Positions 23,711 through 35,001 of a stretch of 64,000 bases of DNA are shown here, piece by piece (position 1 is the first letter of the stretch; each line of letters opens with the position of its first letter). Under the pieces are notes generated by a model. It had not been told where the DNA came from. It saw only the letters and a list, made by a program, of their open reading frames with translations, and searched no databases. The position numbers were made by a program, and so were the translations under genes. Source of the stretch: Taxillus chinensis (lineage: Eukaryota; Streptophyta; Magnoliopsida; Santalales; Loranthaceae). The DNA lies in assembly GCA_023512835.1 (NCBI GenBank), contig CM042092.1, positions 40,504,258 through 40,568,257 on the forward strand, in the 5' to 3' direction.

Positions 23711-24008
23711 AATGGCGTGTTGTTTGGATATGTGTATATATGCCCGCCAAGTGTTTGACATAATGCCTGGTGAGGCTGTGCATGTTATGTGTTTGAGGTA
23801 ATGCCTGGTGAGGGCCGTGCATGTTATGTGTTTGAGGTAATGCCTGTGAGGCCACGCACGTCTAGTGTGTTAGATTATGTCTGTGTGGTCGGGTTTATGA
23901 GCTTGTGGATATATGCATGCTAAGTGTTCGATGTTATTCCTGTGTGACCGAGCATACTAAGTGTTTGATGTTATGCCTGTATGGCCATGTGTCTTTGCGT
24001 GTTTGCTT

Positions 24009-24262
24009 GTACACCCGGTGGGCTGTGGAAGCCCGGGACTGTTTTGTGGAACTCGGTGGTTGTGGAAGCCCGGGACTGTTTGTGGAACCCGGTGGCTGTG
24101 GAAGCCCGGGACTGTTTTGTGGAACCCGTGCGTGTGGAAGCCCGGGATCGTTTTGTGGAACCCGGTGGGCGTGGAAGCCCGGGACTGTTTTGTGGAACCC
24201 GGTGTTGTGGAAGCCCGGGACTGTTATTGGAAACCCGGTGGTTGTGGAAGCCCGGGAGTGTT
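24009..24262 (+). repeat. LTR minisatellite, seven units of about 36 bp
   Basis: Units read GTGGAAGCCCGGGACTG then TTTTGTGGAACCCGGTGG with small indels. The 3' LTR (about 30749-31000) also has seven. The array sits inside the predicted intron. Confidence 0.9.
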
Positions 24263-24767
24263 TATGTACCAGCCCGTGTATGATTGCATTTGCTATTATA
24301 GCCTGTAATTACATCTGGTGGAATAATTGTAACACGACACAGCACTTGTACACAAGGCATGTAGATATTAGGTGCATGGGATGGGTTGGGGAGACATGAT
24401 CCCTACTGAGCTGTGGTTGCTCACCCCTCCTACCATGTTGTTTTCTTTACAGGAACCTACAGGCGTTAGGTGGGAACACCAAGGTGGAAGACCATCTCCC
24501 TTTTATTGTTTATTTCAGTAATGTAATTTTATGATTTATGTAACCCCAGGGTGGGAAATGTACTAAGGGATTGAATTGTAATAAGGAACATGGTTGTTTT
24601 GTGAACCTTTGATATGTGGAATTAAATAAAGATGTGGCTTGTTTGATTTATTGTAATTGTTAGACTTGTTTGTGGCATCCAGTAATCCAACCCCATTGCC
24701 CTCCGTGTGGGTGAATGGGGAGTCACGTACCGGTTTCCTCGGGTTGGAAATCCGGGGCGTGACAATA

Positions 24768-24779
24768 TGGTATCAGAGC
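24768..24779 (+). other. primer binding site of H
   Basis: TGGTATCAGAGC, three bases after the LTR, is an exact match to the standard plant initiator tRNA-Met PBS. The leader 24780-25575 is non-coding, with an A/T-rich ATAAATAA tract at 25285-25325. Confidence 0.93.
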
Positions 24780-25575
24780 ATGGTCTAGTTGGCCTAGGGT
24801 AGTGGGCGGATCTGGTTATCTTGAGTCCTTTGGAGGAACCTGGAGGGACGTGCCTGATCAACACGGTCCTCTTTGAGCCTCTAAGGTGTACTTGGGGTAG
24901 TCCAGGACTCGAGGTAGGATTTGCATGCATTGGCATTAGGGCACTAGTTGCATTTGTTGTCTTTGTGTGATTGTGTGGGTAACCGAGATAAAGCATGTGA
25001 GAGAAAATATGAAGAACATGTTTTAAATTGTGCAACTCGATTAACTCGATTTTATGACAACTTGAGCATGTGTGCTTGTGGAATTGCTGTTTGTGCAATG
25101 TGGTTTAATGAGAACTGAAATGTGTGCAGTGTGTGTAATTGTATGGATAAATGGTTTGAACGTGATAAAGTTTCAATTGTGCAACTCTGAAATTTTGTGA
25201 TGATTCGAGCATGAAAGCAAGGAAAGGAAATTGTGGAATTGAAACGTGTGCTTGGGAACTTGTGGCTTGTGAACTCGTTAACAAAATAAAATAATAATAA
25301 TAAAGAAATAAATAAATAAATAAAGACATTAAATTAAACATGTAATAATGTTGGTGTTCTGTGATGGAACATGTGATTTGTTTGGTATGGTGTGCAATAA
25401 ACGAGGTTATGAGCAATGCAATGGAATGTAAAATTGGTATAGTCTGTTAAATGTGAACCTATAGACTTGTGTGGTAATAATGCGTGTTATAGCTTAAGTT
25501 GCTTAGTCGGTAGCAGTCTCGCGATTGTTGAGATCATTGAGTGATAACTTAGAGCGCTGCCTTTTCGTGGAGCCA

Positions 25576-25940
25576 ATGTCTCTGAAAATTGTGACCGGTA
25601 CAACTATTGAGGTAGCAAAGAAGCCTGCCCCCCCAGGCTGGGCAAGTGGGAGAGCTGCAGGATGTAAGTAATGATATAATCATGGCAGAGGTTGGCATCT
25701 TAAGCCTGGTAATTTAAGAGTTGAAGGATGAGATTCGACAACTGATTAAGAGCGAGGTACGCCGAGAGCTGTCAGCCCTCAACACCCCCCCCCCCCGTTT
25801 GAGTCCTGTTTCTCAAAAGATTGCGCTTGTTGTGGACAACCGGGGCACTGGAACAGAGAGTGTGCCAAGGAGCAGTACCGGTGTCGCCTCTGTGGAAAAG
25901 TAGGACGTCTTCGTACGACTGCAATAGTAGGACCGGGAGT
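25576..25940 (+). pseudogene. gag: mini-gag of H: coiled coil plus zinc knuckles
   Basis: The ATG at 25576 opens MSLKIVTGTTIEVAKKPAP. After frameshifts a charged helix ELKDEIRQLIKSEVRREL (about 25718-25775) aligns with the coiled-coil part of the full Tekay gag. It is followed closely by an intact CCHC knuckle CACCGQPGHWNREC at 25822-25863. A second knuckle follows, CRLCGKVGRLRT, with His replaced by Arg. The Retrotrans_gag core that occupies about 150 residues in A-D is absent. Such a protein could bind RNA but not form a normal capsid. Frameshifts make this copy inactive; the homologue in G starts at 44303. Confidence 0.75.
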
Positions 25941-28900
25941 GATGCTAGGGGACTGGCTCAGCGAGCTAGGGGTAAAGCTCAACGCCGAGTCCCGATTTGG
26001 AGGCAGGAGGACTACCTAGTGAGGCCAGTGGAAGAGCAAGACAGAAATTCACTGGTGGTATCGTGCCCCTTTGGTGGGTTGTCAGTTGAGTCTCGTACGA
26101 GTTATGTGAGGCAGGGTGGACTTTATCATGTCACATTTGGAGTTAGCATTTCGAATGGATGTGGTTGGTGACCTGTTAGGAAATAAATAAGTAAAAAGAG
26201 TAAATATAGATTCATAATACCTGGAAGAATAAGGAGTAACTAATAAAATATATATATATATATATACATATGGGTGTTGATTTTATAAGTGAGTGATATT
26301 CAATTTTGGCACATGTGGATAATCAAAGTAACCAAATCTTGTAGGCAACCTTTTTTTTAGTGGGAGGAAATTTAGACTGGCTAGCTAGTAGAGCTTGAGG
26401 TGTGAGGTGATGGCTTGTGGGTTATTGTGTGATACCTCCTTGGCAACCTTGATTAATAGAAATATGTTCTTCAGCGGATAGAGGTGTGTGTTGGAGTACT
26501 ACTAAAAAGGGATATTCCTATGGTTACCTTTCTTTTCCAAGCGTTGTGGTTGAGGGGAAAACGCAGCTAGTATAGCCTGCTCTTAGAGTCTTTGAAGCAT
26601 TATCTTGTTGGCTAGAGTGGTCGTTGCAAGTTCTGGTTAATAACTATATGGGTGTTCGGGTTCTCGGATGGTCAAGCAAGTGGCCATGTGTCATGTTTGT
26701 CGAGTGTGAAAGACCATGAGTGATGTTCTTAGAACATGTTGTGAAATGGGGATGCACACGTGTAAAATGTGAAGTGTTCGGAGCTCAACTATCGGCTATG
26801 AGTGGGTTTTGAGGGTTATGCCCGGTGCATCAACTTGGTAAAAGAGGTAAGCAGGTGAGATTTGGCAGGCCTTGTTCGGGCTATCTTTCTCTAGGGACTA
26901 AGGGTGTGCTTTTGCGTGGTAGGGCCATTCCTTCGGTTCGTATCTTGTGGGAGTAGGCTTAGAGGAGGAGAGAAGGTGTAAGGCTGGTACGTTCTACTCG
27001 TCAGGTGTCTTGTGTTCCGTTGCTTGTGTTGCAAATGTGCTGGAAATTTGGTATTGTGTTGTTGTATGTATTGCATTCGTGGTAAAGGTATACAACAGAG
27101 TTACTACATGTGGGTGTTGCGACATGTGCGTAGAGAAGGATGAGGTGTAGTGTATTAGAATATTAAATGTGGTGTGAGGATGAAGGAGAGTGTTCTAGGT
27201 GATGTTGTGTATGTTATACCTTGTCTAGTGCGATGGCCGGCTAAGCTAAATATTAAAGTGTTGTTGTGCTGGAAAAAGGTTGTTTGATGCCCAGAGTTGA
27301 GTCAGCTGTGACATTTTTGCTTGGACGGGGTGTTAGTGCTACTCCTTGAGGAGAGATTTATGTCGGACAGATGTCACAAAGGTGTATGTTTTAGAGCAGT
27401 GGTGGTAGACGGATGACCTCCATCCGTACTCCTTGGAAACCTTTCATGTGCGGTATAACGGGGTAAGTGAGATGGTTCATGCCATCAAGGTGTTGGGGTG
27501 TTTGGGAGTAACGTGGAAGTCCCAAATCAGGAGTTTGCATGTCTTGTTTCTTATGCCTACCCGGAGGAATTGTAGTGACCACGATGGCGAGGTTAAAGCC
27601 TGAGTATTTCTTGGCCCATTTGAGTGTTTCATTGGTGTGTAAGAATAGAACGTGATGGTTGGTATGGCGGAGATGGTGGGAGATTCCCTTGTGACCTATG
27701 AGTGGTGACACAGAGGATTCCGTTGTTGTCATGTTGCAGGTAGGAGAGTTTTCCATGGTGGAGAGAACTATGTTGTTGGTACCTACCCATCGTCAAAGGA
27801 TTCCTATCGCATGGAATGTCTGCTGACTGAGTAAGGTGTTATCACTTGGGTTGTAACAGAAGCCTCAGTTCGTGAAGGCTGTGTGGGACCTTGGTGGATC
27901 CCTATCTGACCGTAGTCAGAGAGGTGTTATTTGTGTGGCGTTCTGGTTCATGGGATTCTTTGGTAGATTCTCACCGTTGGTGACTGGTGTTAGCCCGATC
28001 GTAGTTTTTAGTCTTGCCGTGGTTGTGTCTGGTATTGACTTTGTCATCCCTGGGCTCCATTGGGCATCATGTTGGATCGTAACCGAATGGAAACTTCATC
28101 CTAGTATAGTCGTGTCCTGGATTGTCAGTCGTGGCAAGCCATCATTGGTGCTGGTTGGGTTTTAATGTGGCTTGCTAGCAGATGTATTCTTCGGATCCCT
28201 AAGCCTGTTCTACGTTCGCGTGAGGGGATTATTTGTGATGCTTGGTCTTCTTGTGGTGATATCAAATGTGGCACTGTGATTGTGGTTTCAATCATGCTCT
28301 TATCCCGTTTATTTGTTTTTCATTGTGGCCTCCTGGTGCTTGCTGTACGGGTGCGGTCTACCTCTGGGGTGTCGCGGGTTACTGTTGGGGTACCGTTAAT
28401 TGGGGAGTGTTGGTTCTATTGTGACGCGCGTAGGCTAATGGTGTTGGCCTTGTTCGGTTGTTGGGGTCTTAGCGAATTTGTGGGAGGTTTCTCGACCTCA
28501 CTGTTGTCCGACTTGCTCACATGAGTTGTTGTCAGCGCTACTTAACTACGCTCTAGTTCTTGATATGCTCTTGCGTGTTACGCTAGTGTTGGCTAAATGG
28601 AGGTACTCCTTTGGAGCGTACTAACAATGTTAGTAGTTGTTAATGCATTCTGTATTGCTTTGATCTCATTGTGGTGTTTGCAATTGGGTTTCTCTTTTCG
28701 AGGACGAAAAGTCCAAAGGTGGGAAGGTTGTGAGGGAACTTCCAACGGCTGCGTACGGCTGCGTTTGTATGGTATTGGCGACTGGGCAGTGGAACGTTGA
28801 ACGTGTAGTAGTGTTTTGTTTATGCCTTGTTCCTTGTAGTGGTGTTTATGATGTGAGTTGGTCTGTGACTTATGTGATTTGTTAAACGTACGTGTTGGGG

Positions 28901-29161
28901 ATGGGCGTATATGTCGTACACCGTCGTGACGTGAATACTTGTGACATGTGTTAGGTGAGGAGAACAAGGGTTGTTGGTGAGATTAGAATATGTGTTTCCT
29001 TATCATCTTTGTGTTGTATTGGTCCTGTGGGTACATGCCTTCATGTGTGTTATTGTGTGATATCTTCATTCGCGGGTATGTGAATGGTTGTGGACGATGT
29101 GCATCAGCATGTGCATTATGGAAAGTGTATTGTCTTTTCGCGGACGACACGTCCTATGGAG
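25941..29161 (+). other. unrecognised interior of H replacing pol
   Basis: About 3.2 kb with no convincing protein domain on either strand; the longest frames are 120-125 codons and do not resemble RT, integrase or protease. It is collinear with 44721-47710 of G at perhaps 70-80% identity by eye (for example shared GTGCCTACCCGGAGGAATTG-like and GGTGACACAGAGGATTCC blocks). A CTTTTCG/CGAAAAG hairpin lies at 28694-28711. It may be eroded pol, captured host DNA or a non-coding spacer. Confidence 0.6.
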
Positions 29162-29230
29162 GAGATATGGAAACGCGAAACCATGATGCGTGAGCAACCC
29201 CCAGAGTTGTTCGAGGACGAACAATCTTAA
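29162..29230 (+). pseudogene. relic of the last codons of a Tekay polyprotein
   Basis: The frame reads EIWKRETMMREQPPELFEDE, then QS and a TAA stop. It matches the C-terminus after the chromodomain of B (TWERESMMREQHP on the minus strand at 38230-38290) and its stop codon. This shows H descends from a Tekay element that lost the rest of pol. Confidence 0.85.
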
Positions 29231-29471
29231 GGGTGGAGGGGTGGCTGTTGGCCGGTGTATTTGTATTTCCTTTCGACTTTTGACTTTAATTTATATTGAA
29301 TGTGTTAATGAAATGTGCTTGTGATGGATATTTGTGACATGTGAATGTGTTAATGAAATGCACTATGTTATGTGCTATTGTGTACAATGTGCGGTGTATG
29401 ACCCATTTGGGTGTTGTAGCTCGCCGTGTGGCAAATGGGTAGCTTGTGTTTGTTTTCCTCGTATGTCATTT

Positions 29472-29506
29472 CTTTTCGAGGACGAAAAGTCTTAAGGGGG
29501 AGAGGA
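29472..29506 (+). other. pre-PPT hairpin and polypurine tract of H
   Basis: CTTTTCGAGGACGAAAAG (29472-29489) is a 7-bp perfect stem with AGGA loop. AAGGGGGAGAGGA (29494-29506) directly precedes the 3' LTR. Between the polyprotein relic and this point (29231-29471) there is untranslated sequence. Confidence 0.9.
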
Positions 29507-31500
29507 TGTAATGACCCGTGTGTTACCCGTGTGTAAGGAGTTAACCACAAACACCTTGGATGTTGGTACACAAGTTTAAGGTAAGAGATGAGCCCAAGAG
29601 GGGACTTTTGAGAGGTGCATGTGCCAAGCGATAGCGTATATTTATGCCCTAGGAAGATGCTTATGCGTTTACAGGCGGTTTTAAGTTTGTTTTGGCTGAT
29701 CTTGGAGCTCACTTTTGACCTAGTAGATGGCCTCAAACAATTGGCGTGCAAGAACAAAAAGTTTCTTAGAATGAGGTCCTCTATCTACCACAGAAATTTC
29801 AGAGCATTTGGAGCTGAACGTGAATTCACCCATTTCACGTGCAAGCATATTTTTGCTCCTCAGGCCTCTACAAGATGCAAGGAGACTTGTGGTGAAGTTT
29901 GAGTGCATTTGGAGCTGCACGCCAATTGGGGAATTGGCGTGCAAATTGGCGTGCAGGCATATTTTTGCATGGTTCCCTTGGTTTTGGCATTCTAAGGAAC
30001 TTTCTCCAAAGGACCATGTTGAAATTCTGAATATTTTGGTGTGTATGGATGCGGAAAGGTTGTAGCTTGTGTAATCAAAACTACGTCGTTTTGATCCTGG
30101 GTTTACTTAATCAAAACTACGTCGTTTTGATGTGGATGGTGTCTATATAAGGAGGGCTTGAGTTTGAGTTTAGGGTTTTGTGTTCCTTTGCCGCATTTGC
30201 CTCCGAGAGAGAGAGAGAGCTAGAGAGAGAGAGGGAAGGGGAGTTCTTTGGTTCGTTGCCGGAGCATCTTGCGTGGGGAGGACGGCGTTTGGCGCGGGAG
30301 CAAGGAAGATCTGCTTTAAGGTAGGGGTTCTGTTCTTCCTAAACCCTCCTCTGTCCTAGGGTCCTAGGGCAGATTCTGGGCTGTATCTGTTTATATATTT
30401 ATATGTAAATTCATATAGGTGTGATCTCCTATATGAATGTTGGCCTTCAATGGCGTGTTGTTTGGATATGTGTATATATGCCTGCCAAGTGTTTGACATA
30501 ATGCCTGTGAGGCTGTGCATGTTATGTGTTTGAGGTAATGCCTGGTGGAGGTTGTGCATGTTATGTGTTTGAGGTAATGCCTGTGAGGCCACGCACGTCC
30601 AGTGTGTTAGATTATGTCCGTGTGGTGGGTTTATGAGCTTGTGGATATATGCATGCTAAGTGTTCGATGTTATTCCTGTGTGACTGAGCATACTAAGTGT
30701 TTGATGTTATGCCTGTATGGCCATGTGTGCTGCGTGTTTGCTTGTACACCCGGTGGCTGTGGAAGCCCGGGACTGTTTTGTGGAACTCGGTGGCTGTGGA
30801 AGCCCGGGACTGTTTGTGGAACCCGGTGGCTGTGGAAGCCCGGGACTGTTTTGTGGAACCCAGTGGCTGTGGAAGCCCGGGACTGTTTTGTGGAACCCGG
30901 TGGGGTGGAAGCCCGGGACTGTTTTGTGGAACCCGGTGGGTGTGGAAGCCCGGGATCTGTTATTGGAAACCCGGTGGTCGTGGAAGCCCGGGAGTGTTTA
31001 TGTACCAGCCCGTGTATGATTGCATTTGCTATTATAGCTTGTAATTACATCTGGTGGAATAATTGTAACACGACAAACACTTGTACACAAGGCATGTAGA
31101 TATTAGGTGCATGGGATGGGTTGGGGAGACATGATCCCTAGCGAGCCGTGGTTGCTCACCCCTCCTACCATGTTGTTTTCTTTACAGGAACCTACAGGCG
31201 TTAGGTGGGAACACCAAGGTGGAAGACCATCTCCCTTTTATTGTTTATTTCAGGTAATGTAATTTTATGATTTATGTAACCCCAGGGTGGGAAATGTACT
31301 AAGGGATTGAATTGTAATAAGGAACATGGTTGTTTTGTGAACCTTTGATATGTGGAATTAAATAAAGATGTGGCTTGTTTGATTTATTGTAATTGTTAGA
31401 CTTGTTTGTGGCATCCAAGAATCCAACCCCATTGCCCTCCGTGTGGGTGAATGGGGAGTCACGCACCGGTTTCCTCGGGTTGGAAATCCGGGGCGTGACA
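29507..31500 (+). repeat. 3' LTR of H
   Basis: Same features as the 5' LTR: twin palindromes and TATA 30074-30150, intron signals 30321 and 31187, hairpin 30409-30438, AATAAA 31361-31366. The two LTRs differ mainly by small indels and one short block at about 23452-23470 versus 30187-30205. Confidence 0.95.
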
Positions 31501-32873
31501 CAATAGGAGGGGTGAGCAAACACAGCTCAGTAGGGATCAAGTCTCCCTGACCCATCCCATGCCCCTAGCATCTACATGAGGACGTGCACAAGTGCAGTGT
31601 CGTGGCAATAATACATAAACAGGTCATGAACAACATTTAATATTAATACAACAACCAAACAAGCACATCCACAACCACAGCCACATAGGCTTTCTCATCC
31701 ACAGCCATACAAGCTACCATAACCACAGCCACACAGGTTCCACAGCCACACATTCTCTACAGCCACACAGGCTACGATAACTCCACATGGCACACTTTCA
31801 AGCACAACACAATAATATACATTTACATTACATCAAATAACACATGTATTCAATAACCAAAAGACAAATCATAATTATCATATCCACATATTGTTTCTAA
31901 ACATTACTCCCCCCGAAATCCCAAGGTTTCCCCATGAGGCCCAACCACGGGACTAACCCTAACGGACTCAACCACAGAATGAATAGCGCAGACACCCCAA
32001 CGGCCCCTGAGGTCCACTACCACGAGAACGAACCCGAAATCCCCAGACCCCGGACTCAAAGACATATCTAAACACAACTTTGCCATTGAAGGCTAATATT
32101 CATATAGGAGATCACACCTATATGAATTTACATATATAATATATAACCACAAATCGTCTACGACAAAACTTGAGAACAGAATAGGTTCAGGAAGAACGGA
32201 ATCCCTACCTCAAAAGGATCCTCCTTGCTCTTTCTCCCACGTTAGACGCCGTCCACCCACGCGAGTCACCCCAGTAGCGATCAGGAGAAGATCCTCTCTC
32301 TCTATCTCTGCGGCTGCGGCGACTGATGGAAAGAACCCTAAACCTAAAACAAAGAGAGCTCAACCTCCTTATATAGATACCTCACTTATCAAAACGACGT
32401 AGTTTTGATAAGTGAAACCTGTGTATCAAAACGACGTAGTTTTGATAAGTAAAACATGTTTCAACCTTCCCGCTTCCATACCGGACAAAATACCCATTAT
32501 TCGAACATGGCCCTTTGGGAAAAGATTATCAGCATAACAAAACGAAGGTGATGGTGTAAAAACATGGCTGCACGTGACAAAGGCCATTGTCACGTGCAAC
32601 CTCCAAATGGTCTAGGATTTTGCCACTAGCTTTAGAACTTGGTCTGGAAGGCTCCCATGCAAAAACATCACTGCACGTGACAAAGGCCATTGTCACGTGT
32701 AGCCTCTAAAAGCTCCCTCTTGGGCTCGTCTCTTGCCTCAAGCTTGCTAATCTATATACAAAGTGTTTTAGCCAATGTGTATGGGAAGAAATCTCCCAAA
32801 GACCTGACAATTTCCACCCAAAAGGCATAACCGTGGCTAACTCTCCTCACATCACAAAACATGGGTCATTACA
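31501..32873 (-). repeat. Tekay E 3' LTR, right part
   Basis: It begins with the second copy of the H target duplication CAATA and continues AGGAGGGGTGAGCAAACACAG, collinear with 33330 onward in B. It ends GGGTCATTACA. It contains the hairpin at 32098-32127, CT tract at about 32295-32310, twin dyads at about 32388-32445, and a perfect GCACGTGACA/TGTCACGTGC dyad at 32571-32598. Confidence 0.92.
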
Positions 32874-32974
32874 TCCTCTCTCCCTTAAGACTTTTCATCC
32901 TCGAAAAGAAACAACATGCCACTAGAACCGCAAGGAATAACAAACACTTGCACCTCATTATGCAAAACCGCAAG
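32874..32974 (-). other. Tekay E PPT and remaining interior scrap
   Basis: PPT (minus strand AAGGGAGAGAGGA) at 32874-32886, then the TTCGAGGA(T/C)GAA-type hairpin. About 75 bp of 3' untranslated region follow before B begins at 32975. The rest of E is not in the window. Confidence 0.85.
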
Positions 32975-34717
32975 TGTCACGCCCCGAATTTCCTACTTGA
33001 GGAAATCGGTTCGTGACTCCCCTTTACCCATCTTGTGGATAAGGGGTTGAAGTGAAATAGCTCCTGGACAGGGTCACAACCCACATCAGAAATTCACCAA
33101 GGCAAAACAAATGACTTTATTAGATTTGAAACACATCAACAAAGCAAGCATGCCTTTATTACATTTTTACAATTTAGTCTCCTTTACAACATCTCCCCAA
33201 TGGGGTTACAAGGCCTCACAAAAAATAACATAATACAAATAACATTAAACAAGCCACAAAGCAGAAATGTCTTCCACCTTGGTGTTCCCACCTAACGCTT
33301 GTAGGTTCCTGAAAGAAAACACATCACGGTAGGAGGGGTGAGCAACCACAGCTCAGTAGGGATCATGTCTCCCCAACCCATCCCATGCTCCTAGCATCTA
33401 CATGAGAACGTGCACAAGTGCAGTGTCATGGCAATACTATTTAAACAGGTATAATCACATATAAAAACATGTCAACACAGCCTCACAATCTCCCATACAG
33501 GCACACACTCTGCCACGGGCTTCTACAGCCACCGGGCAAAATAACCAGCATAGGCTTCCACAGCCACCGAGCAAAATAACCAGCCACGGGCTTCCACAGC
33601 CACTGGGCAAAATAACTAGCCACGGGCTTCCATAGCCACCAGGCAAAATAACTAGCCACGGGCTTCCACGACCACCGGGCAAAATAATCAAAATAACCAG
33701 CCACCGGGCAAAATAACTAGCCACGGGCTTCCACAGCCACCGGGCAAAATAACCACACATAACATACATCAGCCTCACAGGTATAACATCATACACATAA
33801 CATGCATAGCCTCACAAGCATTAAACCAAACACATAACATATATTAGCCACACAGGTATAACATCAAACACTTAACATGCATAGCCACACAGGCATAATA
33901 AACCAAACAATATGCCGTTGAAGGCCAACATCCATATAGGAGGTCACACCTATATGGATTTACATATAGATATATAACCAAACAACAATAGAATGCCTAC
34001 CACATGGCCAAAACCCTGGGATAGGTTCAAGAGGAACAGAACCCCTACCTCCGGAAGATCCTCCCATGCTAGATGCCATCCACCCACGCTAGACACTCCA
34101 GCAGCAACCAGGAGCTCTCCTTGTCTCTCTCTCTCTCTCTCCCTCTCCCCGCGACCGCTGCAGTGGCTAACCAAATGAAGAACCCTAAGCCTAAGAGACC
34201 TCCACCTCATTATATAGACACCTCATCATCAAAACGATGTTGTTTTGATTAAGTGAATCCGAGCATCAAAACAACATAGTTTTGATAGAACATGCTACAA
34301 ACTTCCCACACCCACACAAGACAAAATACTCATAATTCCAACATGCCGGTTTGGGAAAAGATTACTAGAATAACAAAACCAAGGTGATGGTGCAAAAATA
34401 TGGTTGCACGCCATAATGCACATCATATCCCAATATCACGTGCAGCTCTAAATGATGTGAAATTCTACCCAAAACTTCCTTGAATCATGTAGAAGGCAAG
34501 CATGCAGTAAAAACCTTACATGTGATAATGCCCTATATCACTTGCACTCCATTTCTACCTCCATAGGCTGCCCTCTTTCGTCAAAAGTCCTCTATTTGGT
34601 AAATAAAATGATTTGGCTGAAGTCCATGAGTAGAAGTTCCCCAAAAAACTAGAAAATTGCCACTCAAAAGGAAAAATCGTGACTAACTCCACACATCCCA
34701 AAACACGGGTTATTACA
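32975..34717 (-). repeat. 3' LTR of B
   Basis: It starts TGTCACGCCCCGAATTTCC and ends GGGTTATTACA. It contains a seven-unit minisatellite (about 33511-33747, CCACGGGCTTCCACAGCCAC with GGGCAAAATAAC), the hairpin at 33930-33959, a CT tract at 34124-34148, and splice-like signals at 33309 and 34048. The 5' LTR has only about three minisatellite units (52229-52352). Confidence 0.93.
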
Positions 34718-34827
34718 TCCTCTCCCTCTTAAGACTTTTCGTCCTCGAAAAGAAACATGCAAGGAAAAACAAACACAAGCTACCCATTTGCAAAACGGCA
34801 AGCCACAACACCCAAATGGGTCATACA
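34718..34827 (-). other. PPT and 3' untranslated region of B
   Basis: PPT at 34718-34730 and a CTTTTCG/CGAAAAG hairpin just beyond. The region is interrupted at 34828 by F and resumes at 38011-38218. The ATACA at 34823-34827 is the left target duplication of F. Confidence 0.85.
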
Positions 34828-35001
34828 TGTCACGCCCCGGATTTCCGACCCGGGGAAACCGGTACGTGACTCCCCGTTCACCCACACGGAGGGTAAAGGG
34901 GTTGGATTCCTGGATGCCACACGAGCAAAACTAACAATTACAATAAACAAACAGGCCACATCTTTATTTAATTTCAAACATCAAAGGGGTCACAAACCAA
35001 C

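Larger units (their letters stand above)
23584..24452 (+). other. predicted intron in the LTR leader
   Basis: CTTTAAG|GTAGGGG at 23581-23590 and TTGTTTTCTTTACAG|GAACC ending at 24452 fit plant donor and acceptor consensus. The pair lies downstream of the TATA box and upstream of AATAAA. Equivalent pairs occur in H 3' LTR (30321-31187), G (42622-43506 and 48867-49756), and on the minus strand in E (32208 to 22746, interrupted by H), B (34048-33309), F (37199-36471) and C (53961-52856). Not proven; needs spliced reads. Confidence 0.55.
22770..24764 (+). repeat. 5' LTR of H
   Basis: TGTAATGACC...GGCGTGACA. In order it contains inverted repeats (23065-23103 region, 23180-23205), twin palindromes and TATA (23336-23412), a GA-rich leader (23469-23500), the predicted intron (23584-24452), a minisatellite (24009-24262), and AATAAA at 24625-24630. 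Confidence 0.95.
22770..31500 (+). mobile_element. complete non-autonomous Tekay-derived retrotransposon H
   Basis: LTRs of 1995 bp (22770-24764) and 1994 bp (29507-31500), PBS at 24768-24779, PPT at 29494-29506, and a perfect 5-bp target duplication CAATA (22765-22769 and 31501-31505). The 4.7 kb interior encodes only a shrunken gag and the last ~22 codons of a Tekay polyprotein. It has no protease, RT, RNase H or integrase, so it must depend on another element. G at 41820-50048 is a second member with collinear interior, so this is a propagating family and not a one-off deletion. Confidence 0.93.

Noticed and set aside
24009..24262. Possible CRISPR-like array of regular repeats
   Set aside because: Repeats are directly adjacent without unique spacers, inside a plant LTR; this is a minisatellite.
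23905..24399. 164-codon plus-strand frame in the H LTR, repeated in the 3' LTR
   Set aside because: It is the translation of the 36-bp minisatellite, where a unit divisible by three keeps frames open; no gene.
27391..27756. 121-codon minus-strand frame in H (and a related 131-codon frame in G at 46205-46600)
   Set aside because: Partly shared between H and G, so worth a test, but no start context or known domain is visible and the interior is conserved on the DNA level generally. Not strong enough to call a gene.
34664..34885. Short frames around LTR borders that look like small secreted proteins
   Set aside because: They span the junction of two LTR pieces, so cannot be ancestral genes.
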